64,000 bases of DNA from Pseudomonas sp. KK4 (GTDB taxonomy: Bacteria; Pseudomonadota; Gammaproteobacteria; Pseudomonadales; Pseudomonadaceae), in assembly GCF_001984065.1 (NCBI RefSeq), contig NZ_LYVP01000005.1:1-64000 (forward strand), in the 5' to 3' direction. The position numbers and the translations under genes were made by a program. Under the pieces are notes generated by a model, which was not told the origin of the DNA, searched no databases, and saw only the letters and a list, made by a program, of their open reading frames with translations. Of this stretch, positions 55,013 to 64,000 are shown piece after piece; position 1 is the first letter of the stretch, and every line of letters begins with the position of its first letter.

Positions 55013-56686
55013 TCAATCTTCGCGGTAGCGACGCAGCTTCAACTGCTTGCCGGCAACGCGAGTGTCCTTCAGCTTGGTCAGCAACTTCTCAAGACCGTCT
55101 TCCGGCAGCTCGACGAGGCTGAAGCTGTCACGCACCTGGATGCGACCGATGGCTTCACGGGCCAGGCCACCTTCATTGAGGATGGCGCCCAGCAAGTTCT
55201 TGGCAGCGATGCCATCACGCGCGCCCAGCGCGGTACGGCAACGAGCACGACCTTCGGCCAATGGAATCGGAGCACGACGCTCGCGATCACCACGCTCAGG
55301 ACGATCACCGGAACGCTCTGGACGATCGCCACGCGGTGCGTTATTCGGCACCAGTGGGCGCTCTTTCTCGATAGCGGCCAGGTTCAACGCTTGACCGTTG
55401 GTCGCCTTGCGCAGCAGGGCTGCGGCCAGGGCGCGCGGGCTGCAACCGATGTCGGCGGTCAGACGGTCGAGCAACTCACCGTGGGTCGATTCGGCATCGG
55501 CGACCAGCGGCGACAGGCTATTGGTCAGTTTCTTGATGCGTGCATCCAGAACGGCTTGAGCGTCCGGCAGGCGAACTTCAGCAACCTTCTGACCGGTTAC
55601 GCGCTCGATCACTTGCAGCATGCGGCGCTCGCGAGGAGTCACCAGCAGCAGCGCACGACCTTCGCGACCGGCACGGCCGGTACGGCCGATACGGTGAACG
55701 TAGGATTCCGGATCGTACGGCATGTCGACGTTGAACACGTGAGTGATGCGCGGAACGTCCAGGCCACGCGCCGCAACGTCGGTCGCCACAACGATGTCCA
55801 GACGGCCATCCTTGAGGGAGTCGATCACGCGCTCACGCTGGTTCTGGGCAATGTCACCGTTCAGCGCAGCGGCTTTGTAGCCTTTGGCTTCCAGTGCGCT
55901 GGCCAGGTCCAGGGTGGCTTGCTTGGTACGCACGAACATGATCAGCGCGTCGAAATCTTCCACTTCCAGCAAGCTGAGAACGGCAGACGTCTTCTGGTCA
56001 GCATGAACCAACAGGTGAGCCTGTTCGATCGCGGTAACGGTCTGGGTCTTGCTCTGGATCTTCACGTGCTTCGGGTCACGCAGATGGCGTTCGGCGATGG
56101 CACGGATCGATTGCGGCAAGGTGGCCGAGAACAATACGGTCTGACGGGTTTCCGGCATGGCCTTGAAGATGACTTCCAGGTCGTCCATGAAGCCCAGCTT
56201 GAGCATTTCGTCGGCTTCGTCGAGAACCAGGTGGTTCACGGTCGCCAGTACTTTTTCGTCGCGACGCAGGTGGTCGCACAGACGGCCCGGAGTGGCGACA
56301 ACGATCTGTGCGCCATTACGGATTGCTTTCAATTGTGGGCCCATCGGCGCGCCGCCGTAGACAGCCACAACAGTTACGCCCGGCATTTGCTTGGCGTAGG
56401 TTTCGAAAGCGGTTGCAACTTGCAGCGCCAACTCACGAGTTGGGGCCAGGATCAGAGCTTGCGGCTCGCGCTTGGACGGATCAATGCGGTGCAGGATAGG
56501 CAGGGCAAAGGCAGCGGTTTTACCGGTACCGGTTTGCGCCTGACCAATCATATCGTGACCGGCGAGGATGATCGGGATCGACTGCTGCTGAATGGCCGAA
56601 GGCTCTTCATAGCCGGTAGCGACTACTGCAGCGACAATATTGGGATGAAGTTCAAGAGCGGCGAAGCCGCCGATTTCCTGGGTCAT
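55013..56686 (-). CDS. deaD: DEAD-box ATP-dependent RNA helicase DeaD/CsdA
   Basis: 557 residues. Motifs: Q motif GYEEPSAIQQQSIP, Walker A AQTGTGKT (about 50-57), DEAD as VLDEADEML, SAT in LFSATLPQ, and HRIGRTGRAG. After the helicase core, a Ser/Arg-Asp-rich linker and a DbpA-like RNA-binding domain (about 480-557: GAILNEGGLAREAIGRIQVRDSFSLVEL) match DeaD. It unwinds structured RNA in ribosome assembly and cold adaptation. ATG 56686 has AGAGG upstream. Confidence 0.93.
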   Translation of the reverse strand: MTQEIGGFAALELHPNIVAAVVATGYEEPSAIQQQSIPIILAGHDMIGQAQTGTGKTAAFALPILHRIDPSKREPQALILAPTRELALQVATAFETYAKQMPGVTVVAVYGGAPMGPQLKAIRNGAQIVVATPGRLCDHLRRDEKVLATVNHLVLDEADEMLKLGFMDDLEVIFKAMPETRQTVLFSATLPQSIRAIAERHLRDPKHVKIQSKTQTVTAIEQAHLLVHADQKTSAVLSLLEVEDFDALIMFVRTKQATLDLASALEAKGYKAAALNGDIAQNQRERVIDSLKDGRLDIVVATDVAARGLDVPRITHVFNVDMPYDPESYVHRIGRTGRAGREGRALLLVTPRERRMLQVIERVTGQKVAEVRLPDAQAVLDARIKKLTNSLSPLVADAESTHGELLDRLTADIGCSPRALAAALLRKATNGQALNLAAIEKERPLVPNNAPRGDRPERSGDRPERGDRERRAPIPLAEGRARCRTALGARDGIAAKNLLGAILNEGGLAREAIGRIQVRDSFSLVELPEDGLEKLLTKLKDTRVAGKQLKLRRYRED

Positions 56687-57107
56687 GGGTCTGCCTCTAA
56701 GTGCATCCGCAAAGACCCATGCTCCAAAGCTGCGCATGCCGTGTTGAGACTCAAGAGTCGCCCTGGCAGCTTTGTCGGCGGGGATTTGCGAAAACGAATG
56801 AATGAAAAGAATCGTCAAGGAAGAGTTCGCGGGGCGAACGTGCAGCCGAAGCTGGCTTCGGGGAATTGCGCTACCTAAACGCGGCCCGGTTAAAGGCCGG
56901 CGCGCACTATACCGGAATTTGCCGAAAAAGGGAGCTTTTTTTATCGCAAAACTGCCGCGTACGGCGTTCTGTCACAGGCTTTGCGGATAATCCCCCAAGC
57001 GACTATTTTTCAAAGGCCCGGCCCAGTGGGCGATGGCGCTAAAACGGTTCACCCTGAACACCCGGACCGCCGGTCCGACGCCCCTTCCCGCCCGAGGAAA
57101 CGCCCCC
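56687..57107. other. divergent intergenic region with long deaD leader
   Basis: About 420 bases. On the minus strand a TATAGT -10-like box lies at 56911-56906, which would give deaD an untranslated leader of roughly 210 bases containing several GC-rich inverted repeats near its start. The right part contains the promoter region of the crotonase gene, not resolved. Confidence 0.4.
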
Positions 57108-57899
57108 ATGAAAGAGCCCGACACCCGCCATGTGAGTCGTGAAAAGCGCGGTCATGTCCTGTTGATCGGCCTGGATCGGGTCGCCAAGCGCAACGCCTTC
57201 GATATCGAACTGCTCAACGAACTGAGCCTGGCCTACGGCGAGTTCGAAGCCGACAGCGATGCACGAGTGGCAGTGATCTTCGCGCATGGTGAGCATTTCA
57301 CTGCCGGGCTGGATCTGGCCAGCGCCAGTGCCGCCCTGAGCGAAGGCTGGCAGGCACCGCCCGGCGGCTGCGACCCGTGGGGGGTGTTCGCCGGGCCGCG
57401 GGTCAGCAAACCGGTGATCGTCGCCGCCCAGGGCTACTGCCTGACCATCGGCATCGAGTTGATGCTGGCGGCCGATATCAATCTGTGCGCCAGCAACACC
57501 CGGTTTGCGCAGATGGAAGTGCAGCGGGGCATTTTCCCTTTCGGCGGCGCCACGTTGCGCCTGCACCAGGTGGCCGGTTGGGGCAATGCCATGCGCTGGA
57601 TGCTCACCGGTGACGAATTCGATGCCCATGATGCCCTGCGCCTGGGGCTGGTGCAGGAAGTCATGGCCAGCGAGGATTTGCTGCCCCGGGCCATCGAACT
57701 GGCCGAACGTATCGCCCGGCAGGCACCGCTGGGGGTGCAGGCGACGTTGATGTCGGCACGGCAGGCGCGATACGAAGGGGAAACGGCGGCGGCGCAAGGG
57801 CTGCCGGTGCTGGTGAAGAAGTTGTTGGGCAGCGAGGATGCTCAGGAGGGGGTGCGATCGCTGGTGGAGCGGCGGCCCGGTATCTTCAAAGGAGCGTGA
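57108..57899 (+). CDS. enoyl-CoA hydratase/isomerase (crotonase) family protein
   Basis: 263 residues. The oxyanion loops are FTAGLDLASA (about 66-75) and AAQGYCLTIGIELMLAADI (about 107-125). The usual catalytic Glu pair is not certain by eye, so hydratase versus isomerase cannot be decided. A longer frame to 57033 exists but ATG 57108 has GGAAA upstream and the family start. Same neighbour of deaD as in P. aeruginosa. Confidence 0.87.
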   Translation: MKEPDTRHVSREKRGHVLLIGLDRVAKRNAFDIELLNELSLAYGEFEADSDARVAVIFAHGEHFTAGLDLASASAALSEGWQAPPGGCDPWGVFAGPRVSKPVIVAAQGYCLTIGIELMLAADINLCASNTRFAQMEVQRGIFPFGGATLRLHQVAGWGNAMRWMLTGDEFDAHDALRLGLVQEVMASEDLLPRAIELAERIARQAPLGVQATLMSARQARYEGETAAAQGLPVLVKKLLGSEDAQEGVRSLVERRPGIFKGA

Positions 57900-57924
57900 G
57901 GAATGTGTTGACCGGCAGTCAGCC

Positions 57925-57988
57925 TTCGCGAGCAAGCCCGCTCCCACATGGGATCGCGTTCAACTGTGGGAGCGGGCTTGCTCGCGAA
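57925..57988. repeat. inverted REP pair
   Basis: TTCGCGAGCAAGCCCGCTCC and its complement, in inverted orientation around about 24 bases, between the crotonase gene and the convergent SpeE-like gene. CTCCCACA subtype. Confidence 0.9.
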
Positions 57989-58009
57989 AAGGCCCTCACT
58001 GGCACCCAA

Positions 58010-58765
58010 TCATGTCGCCGGACGAATCGCCTTGATCAATGCCTGCAACGAATACCCCAGCCGCGGCGCCAGCGCTTCGGCGCGGGCAATAAGCCCACCC
58101 ATGTCCAGTTCCTGATCCAGCTCCGACGGCACGATCAGGATCACGTTGCCCTCCTTGACCGGCAATTCCCAGTAATGCCGGTGATAAAGCCCGCGCAACA
58201 ACGCGGCGCCCAACGGCTTGCCGTCGTCGGTGGCCCATTGATTGATCACCAGCCAGCCGCCGGGATTCAGGCGTTTCTGGCAGTTTTCCAGGAAAGTCCA
58301 GGCCAGGTGCCCGACGCCGGGGCCGACATCGGTGTAAAGGTCGACGAAAATCAGGTCAGCCGGCTCTGCGGTGTCGAGCAGTTCCAGGGCATCGCCGACG
58401 CGAATATAAAGACGCGGATCATCGTCCAGCCCCAGGTATTCAATGGCCAGGCGCGGCACATCGGGGCGCAGTTCGATGGCTTCGACGTCTTCCAGCGGCA
58501 GGAACTTGAGGCAGGCCTGGGTCAGGGTGCCGGCGCCGAGTCCGAGGAACAGCGCGGTTTCCGGCTGTTCGTGGCACAGCGCGCCGATCAGCATCGCCCG
58601 GGTGTAATCGTATTCGAGCCAGCTGGGGTCGGCGGTGAACACGCAGCTTTGCTCAATGGCATCGCCGAACTCGAGAAAACGGTAATCGGCCACTTCCAGC
58701 ACGCGGATCACGCCAAATTCGTCCTGCACCTCGGCGAGCAACAGCTCGACGCGCTCCTCAGTCAT
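58010..58765 (-). CDS. spermidine-synthase-like methyltransferase-fold protein
   Basis: 251 residues. The nucleotide-binding loop is FLGLGAGTLTQACLKFLP (about 73-90), followed by an acidic position in EAIELRPD and DLIFVDLYTD (about 139-148). It resembles polyamine aminopropyltransferases but is shorter than SpeE and lacks the N-terminal barrel, so it may act on other substrates. Divergent from the DAHP synthase gene with about 135 bases between. Confidence 0.8.
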   Translation of the reverse strand: MTEERVELLLAEVQDEFGVIRVLEVADYRFLEFGDAIEQSCVFTADPSWLEYDYTRAMLIGALCHEQPETALFLGLGAGTLTQACLKFLPLEDVEAIELRPDVPRLAIEYLGLDDDPRLYIRVGDALELLDTAEPADLIFVDLYTDVGPGVGHLAWTFLENCQKRLNPGGWLVINQWATDDGKPLGAALLRGLYHRHYWELPVKEGNVILIVPSELDQELDMGGLIARAEALAPRLGYSLQALIKAIRPAT

Positions 58766-58900
58766 TTCGTCTCCAGATCATTACCGTGCCTGCCGCAGCA
58801 TGAAGCGGCAAAGGCGCGATTGTCCGCGAAGCGACGGGAACAGGTCACGCACTAATTGCTGATAACATGGCCGTCCGAGCGTAAAACATTAGAGACCGTG

Positions 58901-60247
58901 ATGAGACAACCCTGGAGTCCTGACAGCTGGCGCGCCTTGCCGATCCAGCAACAACCCCAATATCCTGATGCGGCGCATCTGCGACAGGTCGAGCAGACCC
59001 TGGCCAGTTACCCGCCGCTGGTATTTGCCGGTGAAGCCCGGGAATTGCGCCGTCAGTTCGCCGAAGTGACCCAGGGTCGCGCGTTTCTGTTGCAGGGCGG
59101 CGATTGCGCCGAAAGCTTCGCCGAGTTCTCCGCGGCGAAAATCCGCGACACCTTCAAAGTCTTGCTGCAAATGGCGATCGTCATGACGTTTGCCGCCGGC
59201 TGCCCGGTGGTCAAGGTCGGGCGCATGGCCGGGCAGTTCGCCAAGCCGCGTTCGGCCAATGACGAGACCATCGACGGGGTCACCCTGCCGGCCTACCGAG
59301 GCGACATCGTAAACGGCATCGGTTTCGACGAAAAAAGCCGCGTGCCGGACCCGGAGCGTCTGCTGCAGTCCTACCACCAGTCCACCGCCACCCTGAACCT
59401 GTTGCGCGCCTTCGCCCAGGGTGGCTTCGCCGACCTGCATCAGGTGCATAAGTGGAACCTCGACTTCATCGCCAACTCGGCCCTGGCCGAAAAATACAGC
59501 CACCTGGCCGACCGCATTGATGAAACCCTGGCGTTCATGCGGGCCTGCGGCATGGACAGCTCGCCGCAACTGCGCGAAACCAGTTTCTTCACCGCTCACG
59601 AAGCGCTCTTGCTCAACTATGAAGAAGCCTTCGTGCGCCGCGACAGCCTGACCAACGATTACTACGACTGCTCGGCCCATATGCTGTGGATCGGCGACCG
59701 CACCCGTCAGCTCGACGGCGCCCACGTCGAATTCCTGCGCGGGGTGAACAACCCGATCGGGGTCAAGGTCGGCCCGAGCATGAACACCGACGACCTGATT
59801 CGCCTGATCGACATTCTCAACCCGACCAACGATCCGGGCCGCCTGAACCTGATTGCGCGGATGGGCGCCAACAAGGTGGGCGATCACTTGCCGCAACTGA
59901 TCCGCGCCGTGCAGCGCGAAGGCAAGCAGGTGCTGTGGAGCTCGGACCCGATGCATGGCAACACCATCAAGGCCAGCAGCGGCTACAAGACCCGGGATTT
60001 CGCGCAGATTCTTGGCGAGGTGAAGCAGTTCTTCCAGGTGCATCAGGCGGAAGGCAGTTATGCCGGCGGTATCCACATCGAGATGACCGGGCAGAACGTG
60101 ACCGAGTGCATCGGCGGTGCGCGGCCGATTACCGAGGATGGATTGTCGGACCGCTATCACACCCATTGCGACCCGCGGATGAATGCCGACCAGTCGCTGG
60201 AGTTGGCGTTTCTGATTGCCGAGACGTTGAAGCAGGTTCGGCGGTGA
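58901..60247 (+). CDS. class II DAHP synthase
   Basis: 448 residues, plant-type 3-deoxy-7-phosphoheptulonate synthase. Visible are [11 protein letters not shown] (about 65-75), the [14 protein letters not shown] segment (about 107-120), the [10 protein letters not shown] stretch and the metal-site [15 protein letters not shown] (about 390-404). It makes DAHP, the first shikimate intermediate. Without the N-terminal regulatory extension of some class II enzymes, it may be less feedback controlled. ATG 58901 chosen over a frame 15 codons longer. Confidence 0.9.
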   Translation: MRQPWSPDSWRALPIQQQPQYPDAAHLRQVEQTLASYPPLVFAGEARELRRQFAEVTQGRAFLLQGGDCAESFAEFSAAKIRDTFKVLLQMAIVMTFAAGCPVVKVGRMAGQFAKPRSANDETIDGVTLPAYRGDIVNGIGFDEKSRVPDPERLLQSYHQSTATLNLLRAFAQGGFADLHQVHKWNLDFIANSALAEKYSHLADRIDETLAFMRACGMDSSPQLRETSFFTAHEALLLNYEEAFVRRDSLTNDYYDCSAHMLWIGDRTRQLDGAHVEFLRGVNNPIGVKVGPSMNTDDLIRLIDILNPTNDPGRLNLIARMGANKVGDHLPQLIRAVQREGKQVLWSSDPMHGNTIKASSGYKTRDFAQILGEVKQFFQVHQAEGSYAGGIHIEMTGQNVTECIGGARPITEDGLSDRYHTHCDPRMNADQSLELAFLIAETLKQVRR

Positions 60248-60279
60248 GTCAGTAAAAACTCTGTGCCTGACAGGCCGCC

Positions 60280-60343
60280 TTCGCGAGCAAGCCCGCTCCC
60301 ACATTGCAATGCACCCCCCTGTGGGAGCGGGCTTGCTCGCGAA
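60280..60343. repeat. inverted REP pair
   Basis: TTCGCGAGCAAGCCCGCTCC and its complement, inverted around about 24 bases, between the DAHP synthase gene and the convergent YcaQ-like gene. CTCCCACA subtype. Confidence 0.9.
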
Positions 60344-60352
60344 GAGGCCAGT

Positions 60353-61582
60353 TCAGTCACCTCCCAACTGGGCCATCGCCACCCGCAACCGCACCCCACT
60401 CGCCCTTGTGCAATTCAGCTGCACCCGCTCCAGCCCCAACCAATGCGCCATGCGCCGCAGATTCACCGCCAACACCAGCATCCCCTCGTCATCCAGCCCT
60501 GCTTCTTCCTCATGCACCGCATGCACCGCCAACCGCCCCGCCGCCCGTTCCGCGCGCAAATCCACCCGCGCGGCGATCCGCTCGTTGTGCAGAAACGGCA
60601 AGACGTAATAGCCATACACCCGCTTGTGCTCGGGCGTGTAAATCTCCAGCCGATAGCGGAAATCGAACAGCCGCTCGGTGCGGCTGCGCTCCCAGATCAG
60701 CGAGTCGAAGGGTGAAAGCAGCGCGCTGGCCTCGACCTTGCGCGGCGGCCTGGCGTCGGGCAGGCAGTAGGCCGGCTGCCGCCAGCCCTGAACCTCACAG
60801 GCGAGTAACTGACCCGCCTCGACCAACTCCTGCAGGCGCGGCCGGCTGTCAGCGGGATTCAATCGGAAGTAGTCGCGCAAATCCTTCTCGGTGCCCACGC
60901 CCAGCGCCGTCGCCGCATGCAGCAACAGACCACGCTGTGCCTCGGCTTCACTGAGCAAGGGTTGTGCGAGGATCGTGGAGGGAATCACCCGTTCCGGCAG
61001 GTCGTACAGGCGCTCGAACCCACGGCGGCCGGCGACGGTCACTTCGCCGGCGGCGAACAACCATTCCAGTGCATGCTTTTCCGCGCTCCAGTCCCACCAC
61101 GGGCCGGCCTTTTCCTGGCGCGTCGACAAACTGCCCGCGCCCAGCGCCCCCTGTTCCTGAACGCTGGCCAACACCCGGCGGATGGTGTCCTGTTGCTCAC
61201 GACCGAAACGCGCCAGTTGTTGATAAATGTCTTCGCCACGGCTCGCACGCTGCATGCGCCAACGCATCAGCGGGTACATCGACAGCGGCAGCAACGAGGC
61301 CTCATGACCCCAATATTCGAATAAGGTACGACGCCGGCCCGGACTCCAGGCAGCCTGGTCGAGCAAGTCGGAAGAATAGGGACCCAGACGGGAAAACAGC
61401 GGCAGATAGTGCGAACGCACCAGCGCATTGACGGAATCGATTTGCAGAACGCCCAGCCTCTGGATCAAACGGTTGAGTTGCACCGCCTTGATCGTCGCCG
61501 GCGGCTGGCGCCCGTTGAACCCTTGGGCAGCCAGCGCCAGACGCCGAGCCTGTTTGAGGGATAAGGACTGTGTCGCGGGCAT
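60353..61582 (-). CDS. YcaQ-family (crosslink-repair glycosylase-like) winged-helix protein
   Basis: 409 residues, HTH_42 family. LSLKQARRLALAAQGF at the start, VLQIDSVNALVRSHYLPLFSRLGPY (about 45-69), a central winged-helix region and C-terminal RLEIYTPEHKRVYGYYVLPFLHNERIAARVDLRAER. YcaQ and AlkX act on interstrand DNA crosslinks. ATG 61582 has AAGGAG six bases upstream. Confidence 0.88.
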   Translation of the reverse strand: MPATQSLSLKQARRLALAAQGFNGRQPPATIKAVQLNRLIQRLGVLQIDSVNALVRSHYLPLFSRLGPYSSDLLDQAAWSPGRRRTLFEYWGHEASLLPLSMYPLMRWRMQRASRGEDIYQQLARFGREQQDTIRRVLASVQEQGALGAGSLSTRQEKAGPWWDWSAEKHALEWLFAAGEVTVAGRRGFERLYDLPERVIPSTILAQPLLSEAEAQRGLLLHAATALGVGTEKDLRDYFRLNPADSRPRLQELVEAGQLLACEVQGWRQPAYCLPDARPPRKVEASALLSPFDSLIWERSRTERLFDFRYRLEIYTPEHKRVYGYYVLPFLHNERIAARVDLRAERAAGRLAVHAVHEEEAGLDDEGMLVLAVNLRRMAHWLGLERVQLNCTRASGVRLRVAMAQLGGD

Positions 61583-61646
61583 GAGCATCTCCTTGTCTGC
61601 TCGCAACCTACCTCACCACAAGTTGGTTTGTGTAGTTGGAAGTGGC

Positions 61647-61862
61647 TCATTTATGCATCGGATCGTTCCAGAACGGCTTGACCGACTCGAACTCCACGTC
61701 GGCGCGGCTCATGCCGATGTCCTTCAACGCTTCATCGCTAAGGCTGGCCAGCAGCTCGCGTTCACGATGCAGTTCGTACCAGCGGCTGAACTTGTGCAGC
61801 AGATCGGAAATCAGGTGCACCGAATGTTTTTCCGCGCCTTGAAACTCATGTTGACCTTTCAT
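61647..61862 (-). CDS. DUF1127 small protein
   Basis: 71 residues. The DUF1127 core is RERELLASLSDEALKDIGMSRADVEFE (about 34-60), with a longer than usual N-terminal extension (about 30 residues) and a short tail. Small DUF1127 proteins bind RNA or tune phosphate and carbon metabolism in other proteobacteria. Divergent from the LysR gene with a 95-base gap. Confidence 0.85.
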   Translation of the reverse strand: MKGQHEFQGAEKHSVHLISDLLHKFSRWYELHRERELLASLSDEALKDIGMSRADVEFESVKPFWNDPMHK

Positions 61863-61957
61863 CTTGTTGCCCTCCGTTTAGATGGTTCCAGTCTCGCCCC
61901 AGGGCTAAGATCAATCCAACAAATGTTCCTGATGGCAACCATCTCGGAGATTGATGC

Positions 61958-62812
61958 ATGTCTACCTACCAGACGATCGATACCGAAGTGCTGCGTACCT
62001 TTGTCGCGATTGCCGACCAGGGCGGCTTTACCCGCGCCGGTGAGTTGGTGCATCGCACTCAGTCGGCCGTGAGCATGCAGATGAAGCGGCTGGAGGAAGA
62101 TGTGCTGCAGCGCCAGTTGTTCCAGCGCGACGGCCGCCAGGTGCGGCTCACGGCGGAAGGTCAGGTGCTGCTGGGTTATGCGCGGCGCATCCTCAAACTG
62201 CACAGTGAAGTGTTCAATACACTGCGCGAACCGGACATGGTCGGCACGGTGCGCATCGGCACCCCGGACGATTATGTAATGCGCTTCCTGCCGGGGATTC
62301 TGCGGCGTTTTGCCCAGTCCTATCCGCTGATCCAGATCGAGGTGCACTGCGAGTCATCGAAACAATTGCTGATGCGCCAGGACCTCGATCTGTCGATCGT
62401 CACCCGCGAGCCGGGCAGCGAAATCGGTCAGTTGCTGCGCAAGGAGCGTTTTGTCTGGGCCGAGGCGCAGTGCTACAGCGCCCACGAACAAACGCCCCTG
62501 CCGCTGGCGATGTTCAACAGCGACTGCTTCTGCCGCCTGTGGGCGTGCAACGCGCTGGATGCGATGGGCCGTGATTACCGTGTGGCCTACAACAGCGACA
62601 GTCTGTCGGCGATCATGGCGGTGGTCAGCGCCGGTCTGGCGGTGACCGCGCAACTGGAAAGCCTGATCACCCCGGACATGCGCATTCTCGGGGAAGCCGA
62701 AGACCTGCCATTGTTGCCCGAGGCGAGCATCATGCTGGTGCGCAACCTGCACAATCCATCGCCGATCACCGAGTGCCTGGCCGAGCACATCGTCGATGGC
62801 TTCAAACTTTAA
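61958..62812 (+). CDS. LysR-type transcriptional regulator
   Basis: 284 residues. The winged helix (about 9-68) reads LRTFVAIADQGGFTRAGELVHRTQSAVSMQMKRLEEDV. The effector domain (about 90-284) is complete. It diverges from the DUF1127 gene, the classical LysR arrangement with its target. Its 3' end overlaps the permease gene by 11 bases in convergent orientation. Confidence 0.9.
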   Translation: MSTYQTIDTEVLRTFVAIADQGGFTRAGELVHRTQSAVSMQMKRLEEDVLQRQLFQRDGRQVRLTAEGQVLLGYARRILKLHSEVFNTLREPDMVGTVRIGTPDDYVMRFLPGILRRFAQSYPLIQIEVHCESSKQLLMRQDLDLSIVTREPGSEIGQLLRKERFVWAEAQCYSAHEQTPLPLAMFNSDCFCRLWACNALDAMGRDYRVAYNSDSLSAIMAVVSAGLAVTAQLESLITPDMRILGEAEDLPLLPEASIMLVRNLHNPSPITECLAEHIVDGFKL

Positions 62813-63551
62813 AGGCGAGCATCACCGCACACAGCACCAGAAAGCCACAGAACAACGCGCGCAGCAGGCGTTCAGGCATGGCGTGGGCGATCTTCACACC
62901 CCAACTGATGCTCAGCAGGCCACCGATTGCCAGGGGCACGCCGATCATCCAGTGCACCTGATGGTGCACGGCGTAGGTGACCAGCGTCACGCCGGTACTT
63001 GGCAGCGCCAAGGCCAGGGACAAGCCCTGGGCAACGACTTGCGTAGTGCCGAACAGACTGGTCAGCACCGGCGTCGCCACCACGGCTCCGCCCACGCCGA
63101 ACAGGCCGCCCATGGTGCCGGAGGCGGCACCAAGAACGCCCAGCCACGGCCATGAATAGTTCATCTGCGCCGATGGCGGTTTGCGCGCAGAGAACATGCG
63201 CGTCAGGTTGTAGACCGACAGTGCGACCAGAAAGGCGACGAACCCCAGGCGCATGACTTGCGCGTCGATGCCCACCGCCCAGATCGAACCGATCCAGGCA
63301 AAGCAAAAGCCCATAAAGGCCAACGGGACGGCATGGCGCAATTCGATGCGGTTGCGCTGGTGGTATCGCCACAGCGCCAGCATGACGTTCGGCACCACCA
63401 TCACCAGCGCGGTGCCCTGAGCAATCTGTTGGTCCAGACCGAACAACACGCCCAACAGGGGAATGGCGATCAGGCCACCACCAATGCCGAAAATCCCGCC
63501 GAGCGTGCCAAGGGCAGCGCCGAAAACCAGGTACATCAAAAACTCAATCAC
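62802..63551 (-). CDS. TauE/SafE-family sulfite/anion permease
   Basis: About 249 residues, seven to eight membrane helices. It has the two duplicated family motifs: GTLGGIFGIGGGLIAIPLL near the N-terminus and GTMGGLFGVGGAVVATPVL in the second half. It exports or imports sulfur-containing anions or small organic acids. GTG 63551 is preceded by GAGGA at eight bases; a frame five codons longer also starts with GTG. Confidence 0.87.
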   Translation of the reverse strand: MIEFLMYLVFGAALGTLGGIFGIGGGLIAIPLLGVLFGLDQQIAQGTALVMVVPNVMLALWRYHQRNRIELRHAVPLAFMGFCFAWIGSIWAVGIDAQVMRLGFVAFLVALSVYNLTRMFSARKPPSAQMNYSWPWLGVLGAASGTMGGLFGVGGAVVATPVLTSLFGTTQVVAQGLSLALALPSTGVTLVTYAVHHQVHWMIGVPLAIGGLLSISWGVKIAHAMPERLLRALFCGFLVLCAVMLAFKV

Positions 63552-63661
63552 AGGATTTTTCCTCACAGATCAGGCGATTCATCCTACGCAGTTGGAGCTG
63601 GCGGGGAAACGCACAGCAACGCACAATGGCTATGCCAAACACGCACAAGCAGAGCGCTTCC

Positions 63662-64000
63662 ATGAACCCCAATCAACTGACCGATCAACTCGGTCTATTT
63701 CTAGACGTACTCGAGACCGGCAGTTTTTCCGCTGCCTCGCGCCGCCATCTCCTGACCCCCTCAGCCGTAGCACGGCGAATCGACAGCCTGGAAAACGCCG
63801 TCGGCAGCCAGTTGTTCATCCGCAGCACCCATGCAGTGCGCGCAACGCCGGCGGGACTGGCGTTTGCCGAACGGGCACGGCGGATCGTCGAAGAGCTGCG
63901 CCTGGCACGGGCCGAGGCGGTGTCCCTGAGCAGCGCGCCCGAAGGCTTGATTCGGGTCGATGCGCCGGCAGCATTCGGGCGACGGCACCTGGCACCGGTG
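63662..64000 (+). CDS. LysR-type regulator, 5' part only (runs off the window)
   Basis: The first 113 codons of a LysR regulator, cut by the window end. The winged helix (about 5-65) reads LGLFLDVLETGSFSAASRRHLLTPSAVARRIDSLENAVGSQLF, and the effector domain is just beginning. It is divergent from the permease gene with about 110 bases between, so the permease may be its target. Confidence 0.88.
   Translation, partial: MNPNQLTDQLGLFLDVLETGSFSAASRRHLLTPSAVARRIDSLENAVGSQLFIRSTHAVRATPAGLAFAERARRIVEELRLARAEAVSLSSAPEGLIRVDAPAAFGRRHLAPV

Noticed and set aside
17502-60343. Repeated GCGAGCAAGC elements as a possible CRISPR array
   Set aside because: They are dispersed single copies or inverted doublets between genes, not regularly spaced direct repeats with spacers.

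Overview
The window is a high-GC, gene-dense stretch of a Pseudomonas chromosome, most likely from the P. fluorescens group. I base this on the protein families, on gene order that I recognise from P. aeruginosa in several separate blocks (dsbG-tlpA-dsbD-dsbR-dsbS; atuRABCDEF; moeA-moaB-mobA; the ElaB/YqjE/dgt/rocS2-rocA2 block; sagS-ospR-gpx-msrB-aminotransferase-htpX-tpm), and on many copies of the Pseudomonas REP palindrome. I see no phage, insertion sequence, CRISPR array, rRNA or tRNA. Most of it is core or near-core genome rather than an island.

Layout. 0.3-2.3 kb: a three-gene overlapping operon headed by a PepSY-TM inner-membrane protein. 2.4-8.5 kb: a GNAT acetyltransferase, then a sensor kinase/response regulator pair (DsbRS type) divergent from dsbD, a membrane-anchored TlpA and dsbG, with a direct-repeat regulator box between the two units. 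8.6-10.3 kb: a hydrolase and a lone solute-binding protein. 10.4-19.6 kb: the acyclic terpene (citronellol/geraniol) utilisation cluster, repressor AtuR divergent from atuABCDEF, with two operator copies in the intergenic region. 19.6-23.4 kb: an exonuclease, PpnP, a MOSC protein, CheV with a FliA-type promoter, and a small Hpt-like protein. 23.9-26.4 kb: a NarX-type kinase with a LuxR-type regulator, and the lipid kinase YegS. 26.6-31.8 kb: molybdenum cofactor genes, small envelope proteins, an RluA-type pseudouridine synthase and a glutaredoxin-like protein.

31.9-37.1 kb: an ammonium transporter with a possible sigma-54 promoter, the ElaB/YqjE/YqjK-type ribosome and membrane cluster, an EAL phosphodiesterase and a dGTPase. 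37.3-45.2 kb: a signalling block made of a REC-only protein, a RocA2-like regulator, a RocS2/BvgS-like hybrid kinase and a large HD-GYP protein. 45.2-50.6 kb: a free methionine sulfoxide reductase, a DUF815 ATPase, the hybrid kinase SagS, the peroxide sensor OspR, Gpx and MsrB. 50.8-64 kb: an alanine aminotransferase, HtpX, thiopurine methyltransferase, an extradiol-dioxygenase-like protein, a DEAD-box helicase, a crotonase, an SpeE-like protein, class II DAHP synthase, a YcaQ-family protein, a DUF1127 protein, two LysR regulators (the second cut by the window end) and a TauE/SafE permease.

Themes. Three parts of the window deal with thiol and peroxide stress (the Dsb block, OspR-Gpx-MsrB, and fRMsr with the glutaredoxin). 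Four proteins between 34.5 and 49.1 kb bear on cyclic-di-GMP and biofilm decisions: an EAL protein, RocS2/RocA2, the HD-GYP protein and SagS. I found no wholly new system. The best leads are the HD-GYP protein with a roughly 150-residue insertion inside its catalytic domain, the REC-only protein at the Roc2 locus, the Hpt-like protein without a phospho-histidine beside cheV, and several regulatory sites that can be tested directly.
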